A DNA stretch of 35,276 bases, taken from positions 1 through 35,276 of the forward strand of contig JAPYSD010000003.1 of NCBI GenBank assembly GCA_029936705.1, written 5' to 3'. The number at the start of each line of letters is the position of its first letter. The stretch's first letter is position 1. Of this stretch, positions 13,573-21,827 are shown one piece after another. A model generated the notes under the pieces. The model did not search any database and was not told where the DNA came from. It was given only the letters and a program-made list of their open reading frames with translations. Source of the stretch: Croceicoccus sp. Its GTDB lineage: Bacteria > Pseudomonadota > Alphaproteobacteria > Sphingomonadales > Sphingomonadaceae. The position numbers and the translations under genes were made by a program.

Positions 13573-13978
13573 GGTGGCTCCTGTTGCAACGGACATTGCA
13601 TCAGTCGTTAAAGCCGTTGAGCAGTAGGAGCGACCGAAGACAAGGGAGGGTAGTATACACCCCTTAGCGGCTTGGATCAGGACAGGCCGATCCCAGTCAT
13701 TCTGCCTACCTGAAACCACGCAACGCAGACCTGAGAATTTCCTTCACTCTGCTCAAAACCTAAACGCCTTTTCTCTAATCATGAAAGGCTGAGCGGCATT
13801 TGAGCATGTGACGCTTGGAGAGCGTCGTTAAGCTGTCAAAAGTGGCGGAAAGAAACTGGCAGATTTTGGAACCAGAATTCAACAAAGATAAGGTTCGGGT
13901 GGTGACGCATTTTGAAATTGGCGATACGGGAGCTGATGGTCTGTAACCGAGCGACGGTACGCCCTAGGGGGAATTTTC
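13573..13978. promoter_or_regulatory. Divergent intergenic region between recombinase and SIR2-STAND genes
   Basis: About 400 bp without a credible gene. It must contain both divergent promoters and possibly a recombination (res-like) site. Visible structure is a 6-bp hairpin GACGCT-TGGAG-AGCGTC near 13810-13826. I could not identify paired res subsites by eye. Confidence 0.4.
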
Positions 13979-16387
13979 GTGACAATTGAGCTTGACCGGC
14001 TGGTCCAGAATTTGGACCCAACCCGTACGATTCTCTTTTTTGGCGCAGGATCATCAATTCCCTCCGGCTCGCCGTCTGCACCCGATTTGGCAAAAGCCAT
14101 TTCCGAGCGCTTCGAAATCGACGCTAATGGGTTCAGTCTCGCAGAGATCGCCGAGCTAGCTGAACTGAACGCCGACCGAGCGAAACTGATAACTTTCGTC
14201 CGAGAACAATTCCCCCGTCCCAACCCGACCGGGGGTTTGATGAACATCCCGCTCTTCGGGTGGAAGGGCGTCTACACCACCAATTACGATGAACTACTGG
14301 AGCGGACCTATCAAATACGAAAGGTGCCCTTCACGGCCATTACGACCAACTACGACTTCTCGAAGCTTACCGGTCCTCTAGCACAGCCAATTTATAAGAT
14401 TCATGGCACGATAGGTCAGGACGTTAGCGACGGTAACAAAAGCCGTATGATCCTGACACAGGGAGACTATGACAAAGCAATCGAATACCGAGAGTTCCTG
14501 TACACTCGCCTTGCTTCGGACATGGCCGGGGCAGACCTTGTGATCATTGGCTTCTCGCTTTCCGACCCGGACATCAAACAGGTAGTGGACCGGGTACTGA
14601 CCATTCAGGCGAAGATGGGTGGCGCTGGCGGTCAAGTCTACCTTCTGCTGTACCAGAAGGATGAAAACCGCGCACGCTTATTCGAGGCTCGGGGTGTTCG
14701 CGTATCTTTCGGGGGCATCGACGAGTTTTCGGAAGCACTGGCACGCAAGGGACCGGCGGCGAGCATTATCTACTCAAGCTCGAACGACCCGGTTCAACAA
14801 TCAAACATTCTTAGCGCGACAACGGTTGACGTGAAGCACTCGATTGAGAATTTCGCTTCGAACGCCAGCGCAATGTTCAATGGGTGGCCAGCGACCTACG
14901 CGGATGTTGCCGCCGACCTCACTTTTGGTCGGACCCTTTCCAGCAGCATTTTTAGCGCTTTCAAAGCTACTACCTATCAGTATGCCTCAATCGTAGGTGC
15001 GAGCGGCGTCGGGAAGACAACGGCTGCGCGCCAGATTGCGGTTCAAGCGGAAGCGGATGGGTGGTTGTGTTGGGAGCACAAGGTCGATTTCTCACTTTCG
15101 GTACATGATTGGACCACCGCAGCCGAGACACTTCAGTCTGCCGGTCTAGACGGTCTCTTGGTCATCGACGAGGCAAATTTCCACATAGGCGAAATCAATC
15201 GTCTGGTTGAAGCGCTGACCACAAAAGGTCTGACAAGTCTTCGTTTGGTGCTAACTTCCGGCCGCGCCCAATGGCAGTACCGCACCAAGTCAGTTTTCCT
15301 TACCAAGAACGGTAAGGAGCACCAACTCAGCAAACTGAACTCCCAAGAGATTGATCGCCTCATCATGCTGGTGTCCGCACCCAATGATGTTCGTCCTCTT
15401 GTTGAGGCAACATTCTCTGGATTCTCACTTCAGGAGAAGCGCAGACGCTTGGTCGAGCGGTGTGAGGCTGACGCCTTCGTCTGCCTCCGCAACATCTTCG
15501 CGACCGAGAAGTTCGACGACATCATCCTGCGCGAATACGCACAGATGAGCGTTGCCGATCAGGAAATCTACCGGTTGGTCTCCGCCATGCAGAATGCAGG
15601 CATTCGGGTACACCGGCAGCTTGTCATTCGGCTTACAAACATTGCAGCCGACATGGTCGAAACCGCCCTCCGCAATCTTGTGGACGTGATTTCGGAGTAC
15701 GACATTTCGGATCGGTTTGGAGTCTACGGCTGGAAGGTGCGCCACAGCGTCATCGCGGGCATCGTTGCGAAGTACAAGTACGCTGATCCGGCGGCGATGC
15801 TTGATTTGTTTGAGCGCGTGATCGCTAACATTTCACCGACATACGAGATCGAGCGACGCACAATTAATGAGATGTGTAACGTCGAAACTGGTCTACCGAG
15901 CATCGCTGATAAAGATACGCAGAACCGGCTTCTGCGCACACTTATCTCAATTGCTCCCGGCGAGCCTATCCCGCGCCACAGGCTCATTCGCAATCTCATC
16001 TCGCTGGAAAAATTCGATCTTGCCGAGACCGAGATAAGAGTATTCAAACACGACATTGGTGTTGATGGCCCTGTCGCGCGCTATCAAGTGGTTTTGCTGC
16101 TAGCCCGCGTGATGTACACACCGGGACTTATGGATGAAGATCGCCTCGTGATTTTGCGACAGGCGGAATCACAGGCTGCGGCATCGGCCGAAAAGTACAG
16201 CAACAATCGACACGTTTTGACAGCCTTCTGCGATGTCGGCATCGAGCTTATTAGGCGCGCTAATGACGAGACGTGTTTTGACGCGGCGATGAAAGCTCTT
16301 AAGGAAGCTGAGGTTCGGACAAGTGATGAGGAGATAACCAAGTCCATTCGCCATTACGAGCGCCGGAGGTTTGAAATCGGACTTTAA
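13979..16387 (+). CDS. SIR2-STAND anti-phage defence protein (Avs5-like)
   Basis: The product is 802 residues from GTG 13979, with TAGGGGGAA upstream. The N-terminal SIR2 domain (about 1-260) shows FFGAGSS (about 20-26), TTNYDELLE (TTNYD about 100-104), KIHGTIG (catalytic-type His about 142) and GFSLSDPDI (about 191-199), the hallmarks of NAD-consuming defence SIR2 domains. A P-loop NTPase of STAND type follows: Walker A GASGVGKT at about 340-347 and Walker B LLVIDEAN at about 393-400. The remaining about 240 residues are helical and repeat-like (LLRTLISIAPGEPIPRHRLIRNLI). SIR2-STAND proteins are known as defence NLR-like sensors that deplete NAD on sensing phage. It lies between the two terminase genes with its own upstream region. 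The trigger is unknown. Confidence 0.9.
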   Translation: MTIELDRLVQNLDPTRTILFFGAGSSIPSGSPSAPDLAKAISERFEIDANGFSLAEIAELAELNADRAKLITFVREQFPRPNPTGGLMNIPLFGWKGVYTTNYDELLERTYQIRKVPFTAITTNYDFSKLTGPLAQPIYKIHGTIGQDVSDGNKSRMILTQGDYDKAIEYREFLYTRLASDMAGADLVIIGFSLSDPDIKQVVDRVLTIQAKMGGAGGQVYLLLYQKDENRARLFEARGVRVSFGGIDEFSEALARKGPAASIIYSSSNDPVQQSNILSATTVDVKHSIENFASNASAMFNGWPATYADVAADLTFGRTLSSSIFSAFKATTYQYASIVGASGVGKTTAARQIAVQAEADGWLCWEHKVDFSLSVHDWTTAAETLQSAGLDGLLVIDEANFHIGEINRLVEALTTKGLTSLRLVLTSGRAQWQYRTKSVFLTKNGKEHQLSKLNSQEIDRLIMLVSAPNDVRPLVEATFSGFSLQEKRRRLVERCEADAFVCLRNIFATEKFDDIILREYAQMSVADQEIYRLVSAMQNAGIRVHRQLVIRLTNIAADMVETALRNLVDVISEYDISDRFGVYGWKVRHSVIAGIVAKYKYADPAAMLDLFERVIANISPTYEIERRTINEMCNVETGLPSIADKDTQNRLLRTLISIAPGEPIPRHRLIRNLISLEKFDLAETEIRVFKHDIGVDGPVARYQVVLLLARVMYTPGLMDEDRLVILRQAESQAAASAEKYSNNRHVLTAFCDVGIELIRRANDETCFDAAMKALKEAEVRTSDEEITKSIRHYERRRFEIGL

Positions 16388-16449
16388 GTCACCGCCTGTC
16401 GGCCGCAAAAGTCGAGTTCCCATTCCTTTCTTAGCATTCAGCCCCCTGC

Positions 16450-16467
16450 GGCCTTTTGCTAAAGGCC
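16450..16467 (+). terminator. Possible hairpin terminator after the SIR2-STAND gene
   Basis: GGCCTTT and AAAGGCC form a 7-bp stem with the tetraloop TGCT, about 60 bp after the stop. No T-tract follows, so its strength is doubtful. Confidence 0.4.
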
Positions 16468-16526
16468 AACATAACAGCTTTGGCGCATTACCGCGCAATA
16501 GACATTGGCCCGAACTCGGCATCTAG

Positions 16527-16533
16527 TAAATAC
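16527..16533 (+). promoter_or_regulatory. Late motif TAAATAC, 4 nt before terminase large subunit ATG
   Basis: TAAATAC-ATGG-ATG, without a Shine-Dalgarno. Same geometry as at the terminase small subunit gene. It would give terL its own late transcript despite the intervening cargo. Confidence 0.6.
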
Positions 16534-16537
16534 ATGG

Positions 16538-17977
16538 ATGGCGGGTACATCCAGTAAGACAAAAACTAAGGGCATCATACCCAACTTCGAGGGGTTCAAT
16601 GACGATCAGCGCGCCGCCTATGCGCTCGCAACTTCCAATAACAATAAATTCCACCTCTTTTATGGAGGTGCAGGGTCCGGCAAATCGTGGCTGATTATGT
16701 TCATCGTGATTTTGCGGGCATTGCGCGCTCCAAACTCACGCCATGCGATCTTCCGCTTAACCCGTACATCATGTGAGCGGACGCTCTTCGAGAAGACATT
16801 GATCGAGGTGTTAGAAGCAGGGTTCCCCGGCCTTTACCAGCAGTTGTTAGAGCGCAAAGCGTTTAACCACACAGACATGACCGTCACCCTGTCGAATGGC
16901 TCCATGCTGTTCTTCAACGGCTTGGATGAAAACCGTTTGACGAAGGTACTCGGTGACGAATTCAACACGGTCTGGGTCAACGAGTGCAATGAGGATGGGC
17001 TTTCCTACGCCACCGTAAACGTTCTGCTCAACCGTCTCCGTGCCGTTCGCAGGACCGTCGATGGCAAGACGCTCAAGAATAAGATGTTCTTCGACTGCAA
17101 CCCGCGCTTTTACAGCGATTGGGAATACAAGGTGTTTATGCAGGGTATCAACCCTGAGGATGGCGATGCAATTCCTCGTCCTGAGCAGTGGGTAAACTGC
17201 AAACTCAGGACCTTCTCCAACCAAGCAAATCTCTCTGAGGACTACTTGGAGAACCTAGAACTGATGGGCGCTAAGGATCGTAGGCGCTACATGGAGGGTG
17301 AGTGGTCGGATGAAAACCAGCACGCCCTGTTCACCGAGAAAATGTTCGTGCAAGGGCGCATTCCAAAGCCCACGCACATTCTTGATGCACACGACACGCT
17401 CAAGCATCTTGCCGAGGAAGGCATCCAGTTGGACCGTATCACGGTTGCCGCTGACCCCGCCGTTACCGCCGATTCCAAGAGCGACTTAACTGGTATCACG
17501 GTGCAGGGTATCTGCCAGCACGACGATGGGATTGAACATGCCTACGTCTTGGAGGACTTGTCGGGCCGCTACACACCAGACGCAGCCTGCAAGGTGATCG
17601 CAGACGCCTACAAGGAATGGGGATGCAGCCGCGTCATCATGGAAAAGAACCAAGGCGGTCTGTGGCTGGAAAGCACCCTGCGAAAGCACTTCCCTAGCGT
17701 TCCGCTCAAGTTCGTTTCCGCCACTACGACAACAGGCGGCAAAGCCAGCCGCGCTGAACCCGTTGCCGCGCAGTATGAGCGCGGTGTCGTCCACCACGTA
17801 GGAAGCTTCAAAGAACTCGAAACCCAAATGTGCGACTTCGGCAGTCCAGCATCTCGCCGCAAGTCACCTGACCGCATGGACGCTGTTGTCTGGGGTCTGA
17901 CGGAACTCTTCGACCTTGGTGCCGAGAAGAAGCCCATTCCCGGTAGCCGCGTAACTCGTCGCGGCTATCGGCGCTAA
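16538..17977 (+). CDS. terL: Phage terminase large subunit
   Basis: The product is 479 residues from ATG 16538. The track start is a TTG 11 codons upstream, inside the late motif region. The ATPase domain begins LFYGGAGSGKSW (Walker A about 43-50). Its B-strand region reads VWVNECNEDG. A C-terminal nuclease domain carries AADPAVTADSKSDLTGI, VIMEKNQGG and the acidic SPDRMDAVVWGL. This is the packaging motor that cuts and pumps DNA into the prohead through the portal. It is about the usual length for the family. An ATG at 16534 is out of frame. It is followed by a 76-bp gap to the portal gene. Confidence 0.93.
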   Translation: MAGTSSKTKTKGIIPNFEGFNDDQRAAYALATSNNNKFHLFYGGAGSGKSWLIMFIVILRALRAPNSRHAIFRLTRTSCERTLFEKTLIEVLEAGFPGLYQQLLERKAFNHTDMTVTLSNGSMLFFNGLDENRLTKVLGDEFNTVWVNECNEDGLSYATVNVLLNRLRAVRRTVDGKTLKNKMFFDCNPRFYSDWEYKVFMQGINPEDGDAIPRPEQWVNCKLRTFSNQANLSEDYLENLELMGAKDRRRYMEGEWSDENQHALFTEKMFVQGRIPKPTHILDAHDTLKHLAEEGIQLDRITVAADPAVTADSKSDLTGITVQGICQHDDGIEHAYVLEDLSGRYTPDAACKVIADAYKEWGCSRVIMEKNQGGLWLESTLRKHFPSVPLKFVSATTTTGGKASRAEPVAAQYERGVVHHVGSFKELETQMCDFGSPASRRKSPDRMDAVVWGLTELFDLGAEKKPIPGSRVTRRGYRR

Positions 17978-17995
17978 CCCAATCCCTTGCCGGAA

Positions 17996-18020
17996 TAAGT
18001 ATTAAGTCAGGGGCGCCCCT
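17996..18020 (+). promoter_or_regulatory. Late-motif variant TAAGTAT plus palindrome ahead of the portal gene
   Basis: TAAGTAT (17996-18002) differs by one base from the TAAATA core. It is followed by the perfect 12-bp palindrome AGGGGCGCCCCT (18009-18020). The motif-plus-structure layout matches the other late leaders. Confidence 0.45.
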
Positions 18021-18053
18021 CTGGCCGAAGTAACTTATGGGCAGAGGGATAAC

Positions 18054-19457
18054 TTGGCACAGGAAATCAACCAACCGACACTAGAGATTTCGAAGTGGCA
18101 TAATCGCTGGCAGCGCAACCGAGACTTTGTTGACGGTGAGGAAGCGGTAAAGGCGAAGGGCGAACTCTACCTCCCCAAAGTACGGGTTACTGATAGCGCG
18201 GCTGAGTACACAGCTCATCTACAACGTACAGGCTTCTTTCCAGCCGCGTTCAAGATCGCACAGGGCTGGATGGGGCTGATCTTCCGGAAAGACCCTGACC
18301 TGCAAGCTGGTGCCCGCACCAAACTGCTAGCTGGCCTCGCTACCCGCGACGGCCTGACACTGGACGACTTATCTGCATGGTTCGTCCGCGAGACGCTGAT
18401 TACCAACTTCACTGGCGCGCTTGTCGATCACCCACCTCGCAACGCTTTCCCTGCGAGCATGAGCGCAGCCGATGAACTGCGCTTGGGTTTCCGCCCCTAT
18501 CTCGCCCGCTACACTGCCGAGAACATCCTAGAGGTCACACGCGGCTTCATCGGTATGCAGGTTGGCATTGTCCGCGTCCGTTTGCTGGAGGATGCAGGCA
18601 AGCAGGTGCGCGAACTGCTCATCAATGGCGCTGGACAATACGAGGTTCGCGTCCATCGCGACACAGGCAATGGCGGCTTCCAGCAGGTAGAGCGCTACAT
18701 TCCTGAGCAGGATGGCAAGCCGCTATCAAAGATCCCGTTCGTCCTCCTGAACACAGAGGACAGCATCACGCCCACTCCGAGCCTGCTGGAAAATGCCGTT
18801 GGTCTGAACCATCAGCACTATCTGCAGGAGAGCGCGCTTGCCGCTGCCATTCATCTCACTCAAGCGCCTCGTGCTGTCATCACAGGCTACGTACCGGCGA
18901 AGGACGAGGATGGAAACGACATCATCACCGAATGGGCAATCGAACCCGGCGCGGTATGGGAGTTTCCAGACAAGGAGGTAAAGGTCGATTGGCACACTTA
19001 TGCGCCGGAGGGCCAAGAACTCGTCATCAACAAGATGCGCGATTTGAAGGATGCGTTGAGCGCGATCGGTCACTCCATCCTTGCCCCTGAGAAGCCAGCG
19101 CCGGAAGCTGCCGAGACACAGCTAATCCGCCGCGCCGCTGAAAACGCCATGCTCGCTGATTTCACTAAGCGCATCGCCAGTCGCTTAGAGCGTACCTATT
19201 CCAAATGGGGTCAGTGGATTGACGGCCAGCCAGTTCGCTACGCACTCAATCTAGATTTTGTGCCGCAGCCTATGGCAGCGCAACAAGCGACGCTTCTGTC
19301 CAACATGGTAACGGCTGGACAGCTTTCGCTTCGCACTCTGCACGAAGCACTCAAGCAAGGCGAGTTGATGCCGCTGGACTTCGACCCTGAGGTGGAGGCG
19401 CAGCGCATCGCAGAAGAGCAAATTGACCTCCCGCCAATCGCACCGCCGGGTGAATAA
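18054..19457 (+). CDS. Phage portal protein (DUF4055-like)
   Basis: The product is 467 residues, starting with TTG at 18054 behind AGAGGGA. The sequence includes YLPKVRVTDSAAEYTAHLQRTGFFPAAFKIAQGWMGLIFRKDP (in parts), LLENAVGLNHQHYLQES and QLIRRAAENAMLADFTKRI. This is typical of the DUF4055 group of portal-like proteins encoded after terL in alphaproteobacterial phages. The portal is the dodecameric ring at one capsid vertex, through which DNA enters and leaves. The C-terminal stretch is Pro-rich (DLPPIAPPGE). The stop overlaps the start of the next head gene by one base, so they are coupled. Confidence 0.82.
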   Translation: MAQEINQPTLEISKWHNRWQRNRDFVDGEEAVKAKGELYLPKVRVTDSAAEYTAHLQRTGFFPAAFKIAQGWMGLIFRKDPDLQAGARTKLLAGLATRDGLTLDDLSAWFVRETLITNFTGALVDHPPRNAFPASMSAADELRLGFRPYLARYTAENILEVTRGFIGMQVGIVRVRLLEDAGKQVRELLINGAGQYEVRVHRDTGNGGFQQVERYIPEQDGKPLSKIPFVLLNTEDSITPTPSLLENAVGLNHQHYLQESALAAAIHLTQAPRAVITGYVPAKDEDGNDIITEWAIEPGAVWEFPDKEVKVDWHTYAPEGQELVINKMRDLKDALSAIGHSILAPEKPAPEAAETQLIRRAAENAMLADFTKRIASRLERTYSKWGQWIDGQPVRYALNLDFVPQPMAAQQATLLSNMVTAGQLSLRTLHEALKQGELMPLDFDPEVEAQRIAEEQIDLPPIAPPGE

Positions 19458-20530
19458 TGGCCAGCGTCAATGAGCAGCTACAAGACCGTGCCATCCGACA
19501 CGCGATTGCCCTGCAACGCTATGGCAAGGGTCTGTCTGACAAGCTGGTAAGACTGCTCAACAGCGCAGACGCAGACATCGTCGAAACCCTCGCCAAGCGG
19601 CTTGTCGCGATTGACGAAGGAGGGTTCGACACCGGCCCCGCTACCACCAAGCGATTGCAGAAGGTGTTAGAGGAAGTCCGCGCCCTGAACAGCGCAGTCT
19701 ACAAGTCCCTTCACGTTGAATTGGAGGGTGAGCTGGTCAAGTTCGCGGCAGCAGAAGCGGCCGCGCAAAAGGCAGCGCTGGAAACCGCCCTGGTGGTGGA
19801 ATTGGGCACCAAGCTACCAGCACCAGCCAGACTTGCCGCTATCGTCTCTGAGACGCCCATACAGGGCTATTTGCTCAAGCTGTGGGTCGACGGCATGGAG
19901 AAGGCCCGCATGGACCGCATTGAGCAGCAAATCCGCATCGGACTGCTCGAAGGCGAAGGCACGGACAAGATCGTCCGTCGCATCCGTGGAACCAAAGCGG
20001 CTGGCTATCGCGATGGCATCTTGGACAAGAGCCGCCGTTCCACACAGAGCCTAGTTCGTACTGCCGTGACGCAGGTGAGCAATGTCGCGGCTCAGGAAAC
20101 GTGGAAGGCCAATTCCCGATACGTGAAGGGCTGGCAATTCCTCGCCACACTCGACAGCCGCACGACTGTCACCTGTGCTGGTTTGTCGGGGCAGACGTTC
20201 CAGATTGGGGAAGGCCCAATGCCACCTCGCCACGTTGCTTGCCGTTCCATTAGCGTCCCCGTCACCAAGTCCTTCCGCGAATTGGGATTGGACAAGGACG
20301 AACTACCTAAGGGCACCCGCGCTAGCATGGATGGGCAGGTAGCTGGCGATACCACCTTCAAGGATTGGTTGCTGCGCAAAGGCGACACCATGCAGTACAA
20401 GGTACTCGGCAAGACCCGCGCTCAATTGTTCCGCTCGGGTAAGCTGGACCTAGACCAATTCATCAAGGCAGATGGCACTGTCCTTACATTGGACGAACTG
20501 GAAGCTCTATACCCTTCGCTGCTCAAGTAG
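19457..20530 (+). CDS. Phage head morphogenesis protein (Mu F / SPP1 gp7-like minor head)
   Basis: The product is 357 residues. The first half is helical and alanine-rich. The C-terminal part carries the diagnostic block RTAVTQVSNVAAQETWKAN, then LATLDSRTTVTCAGLSGQTF, and PPRHVACRSISVPV, with conserved Cys, His and Arg. Proteins of this family are minor head components that associate with the portal and may be ejected. The family's usual place is directly after the portal, as here (one-base overlap). Its last 24 bases overlap the 3' end of the reverse-strand gene that follows. Confidence 0.85.
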   Translation: MASVNEQLQDRAIRHAIALQRYGKGLSDKLVRLLNSADADIVETLAKRLVAIDEGGFDTGPATTKRLQKVLEEVRALNSAVYKSLHVELEGELVKFAAAEAAAQKAALETALVVELGTKLPAPARLAAIVSETPIQGYLLKLWVDGMEKARMDRIEQQIRIGLLEGEGTDKIVRRIRGTKAAGYRDGILDKSRRSTQSLVRTAVTQVSNVAAQETWKANSRYVKGWQFLATLDSRTTVTCAGLSGQTFQIGEGPMPPRHVACRSISVPVTKSFRELGLDKDELPKGTRASMDGQVAGDTTFKDWLLRKGDTMQYKVLGKTRAQLFRSGKLDLDQFIKADGTVLTLDELEALYPSLLK

Positions 20531-21004
20531 GTCGTCCAATTCAGCCAAACTCTGGTCTAGATTTCCGGCCATCCCCCTGCAAATCAGCCTGACTACCGAG
20601 GGGCTAGAAATTGTCGGGTCTGGATAGCTATTATGAAGAATGGAGCCAACTTCGCTGAACAAGCGGGGGTAGTCAGTAGCCAGCGATTGCAAAGATCTTA
20701 TCCTGACACGGAGTCGTTCGGCATTGTTCCAATTATCGGCAGTGAACGATTGTAACCCACCCAAATCACCTAAGGTCGCAAGTCTCGCGAACTCATCTCG
20801 CAATTGTTCAGTGACGCGAATAACCTCGTTGATGAGGCTCTGGTGTCTCTGGCGTTCCGCTCTTTCAGCCTCATCCTTCTGCCACCGTGCAAACCGCTTT
20901 TGGCCATCGGCGATCCACACCGCCGCGATAACGGCGACGATGCTGCCTATGGCAGCAGCCCAGTCCGCTGCATTCCCCCATGTGACTTCCAACGCACAGA
21001 ACAT
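20507..21004 (-). CDS. Single-TM hypothetical protein, moron-like, antisense within the head module
   Basis: The product is 165 residues with an excellent GGAGG-GCCG-ATG start at 21004. An N-terminal TM at about 12-32 (AAAIGSIVAVIAAVWIADGQ) is followed by a basic charged coiled-coil (RFARWQKDEAERAERQRHQ) and a helical cytosolic domain. It is the only reverse-strand gene within the head-tail block, placed between the minor head protein and the scaffold. That is the signature of a moron, a gene expressed from its own promoter in the lysogen. It is unrelated to the head genes. A superinfection-exclusion role is inferred from topology and position. Confidence 0.75.
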   Translation of the reverse strand: MFCALEVTWGNAADWAAAIGSIVAVIAAVWIADGQKRFARWQKDEAERAERQRHQSLINEVIRVTEQLRDEFARLATLGDLGGLQSFTADNWNNAERLRVRIRSLQSLATDYPRLFSEVGSILHNSYPDPTISSPSVVRLICRGMAGNLDQSLAELDDLLEQRRV

Positions 21005-21016
21005 CGGCCCTCCAAA

Positions 21017-21023
21017 TAAATAA
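21017..21023 (+). promoter_or_regulatory. Late motif TAAATAA ahead of the scaffold gene
   Basis: TAAATAA precedes an 8-bp hairpin (GAAGCCGA-CAGTC-TCGGCTTC, 21028-21048) and the scaffold ATG at 21086. Confidence 0.55.
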
Positions 21024-21027
21024 GATT

Positions 21028-21074
21028 GAAGCCGACAGTCTCGGCTTCCTGAGAGTCCAGTCGGCTCCTGAGAG
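21028..21074 (+). repeat. Leader hairpin and imperfect direct repeat before scaffold
   Basis: A perfect 8-bp stem (21028-21035 with 21041-21048) with the 5-nt loop CAGTC. The element TCGGCTTCCTGAGAG (21041) is repeated 20 bp on as TCGGCTCCTGAGAG (21061), differing by one T. Confidence 0.65.
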
Positions 21075-21085
21075 GAAGACCTATA

Positions 21086-21730
21086 ATGTCCGATACACCT
21101 TCAATCGAAGACCTACAGGCTCAGATTGAGAGCCTTATCACCGAAAAAACTACCCTAGCCGAGAACAACAGCAAGCTGGTCAAAGAGAAGCGTGATGCGC
21201 TTTCTAAGGTTGAGCAAGCCGAAGCAGCCGCAGAGGCAGCTAAGGACGAGGCCGCTACCGCAGCAGGCGACGAGCTATCACAGCTAAAGCGTCAAGTTGC
21301 GAAGCTGGAACGCGATAACGCTGCACTGTTAGGAGAGCGTGACACACTATCTGGCGACCTCCGTACAATCCGCATCGACAACGAAATCAGCAAGGCATTG
21401 GACGAGAACAAGGTACTCGACCACATGAGGCCTGTCCTCGCCTCACATTACAAGCTGATGGCAAAGTACGAAGATGGACAGGGTAACATCGACGGTAGGG
21501 CTATTTCGGACTTCATCAAGTCCCATCTAGCTAGCAACGAAGGCGCACACTACCGTAAAGCTAGTGACAACACTGGTGGCAATGCCAACGATAGTACAGG
21601 CACGGTCACTAATCCGAAGCTAACCAAGCGTCCTACAACACAAGCGGAATGGGATTACTTGGATAGTCTACCTGATGCAGAACGTAACGCGCTTTGTGAT
21701 CAAATCGGCGAGCCGGGTCTCAAAGTCTAA
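21086..21730 (+). CDS. Scaffold-like coiled-coil phage protein
   Basis: The product is 214 residues. The N-terminal half is a long coiled-coil (LQAQIESLITEKTTLAENNSKLVKEKRDAL and KRQVAKLERDNAALLGERD, in parts), rich in Glu, Lys and Ala. The C-terminal part includes VLDHMRPVLASHYKLMAKYEDGQGNIDGR and ends with an acidic tail. Its size, coiled-coil form and position directly before the major capsid gene fit an assembly scaffold or capsid-associated protein. AGAGGAAG precedes the ATG. Sequence alone does not prove scaffolding activity. Confidence 0.7.
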   Translation: MSDTPSIEDLQAQIESLITEKTTLAENNSKLVKEKRDALSKVEQAEAAAEAAKDEAATAAGDELSQLKRQVAKLERDNAALLGERDTLSGDLRTIRIDNEISKALDENKVLDHMRPVLASHYKLMAKYEDGQGNIDGRAISDFIKSHLASNEGAHYRKASDNTGGNANDSTGTVTNPKLTKRPTTQAEWDYLDSLPDAERNALCDQIGEPGLKV

Positions 21731-21747
21731 GCCCAGAACCTACAGCA

Positions 21748-21754
21748 TAAATAG
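21748..21754 (+). promoter_or_regulatory. Late motif TAAATAG ahead of the capsid gene
   Basis: GCATAAATAG lies immediately before the leader hairpins of the major capsid gene; the motif end is 73 nt from the ATG. Confidence 0.6.
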
Positions 21755-21819
21755 CCGGTCAGGAGAAGCTACCTGACCGGCTCCAACTTGCGAGCCGAAC
21801 TAACTACGCAAAGTTGGAG
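21753..21819 (+). promoter_or_regulatory. Two abutting leader hairpins of the capsid mRNA; the second covers the SD
   Basis: Hairpin A pairs AGCCGGTCAGG (21753-21763) with CCTGACCGGCT (21772-21782): 11 bp with an 8-nt loop. Hairpin B pairs CTCCAACTTGCG (21781-21792) with CGCAAAGTTGGAG (21807-21819): 12 bp with one bulged A. The two share bases 21781-21782 and compete at the junction. The right arm of B includes the GGAG Shine-Dalgarno of the capsid gene (ATG 21828). There is no T-tract, so these are not simple terminators. Confidence 0.75.
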
Positions 21820-21827
21820 AAAACTTT

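Noticed and set aside
13573-13978. A res site for the small serine recombinase
   Set aside because: I could not find paired inverted subsites of the expected type by eye; only a small 6-bp hairpin is seen.
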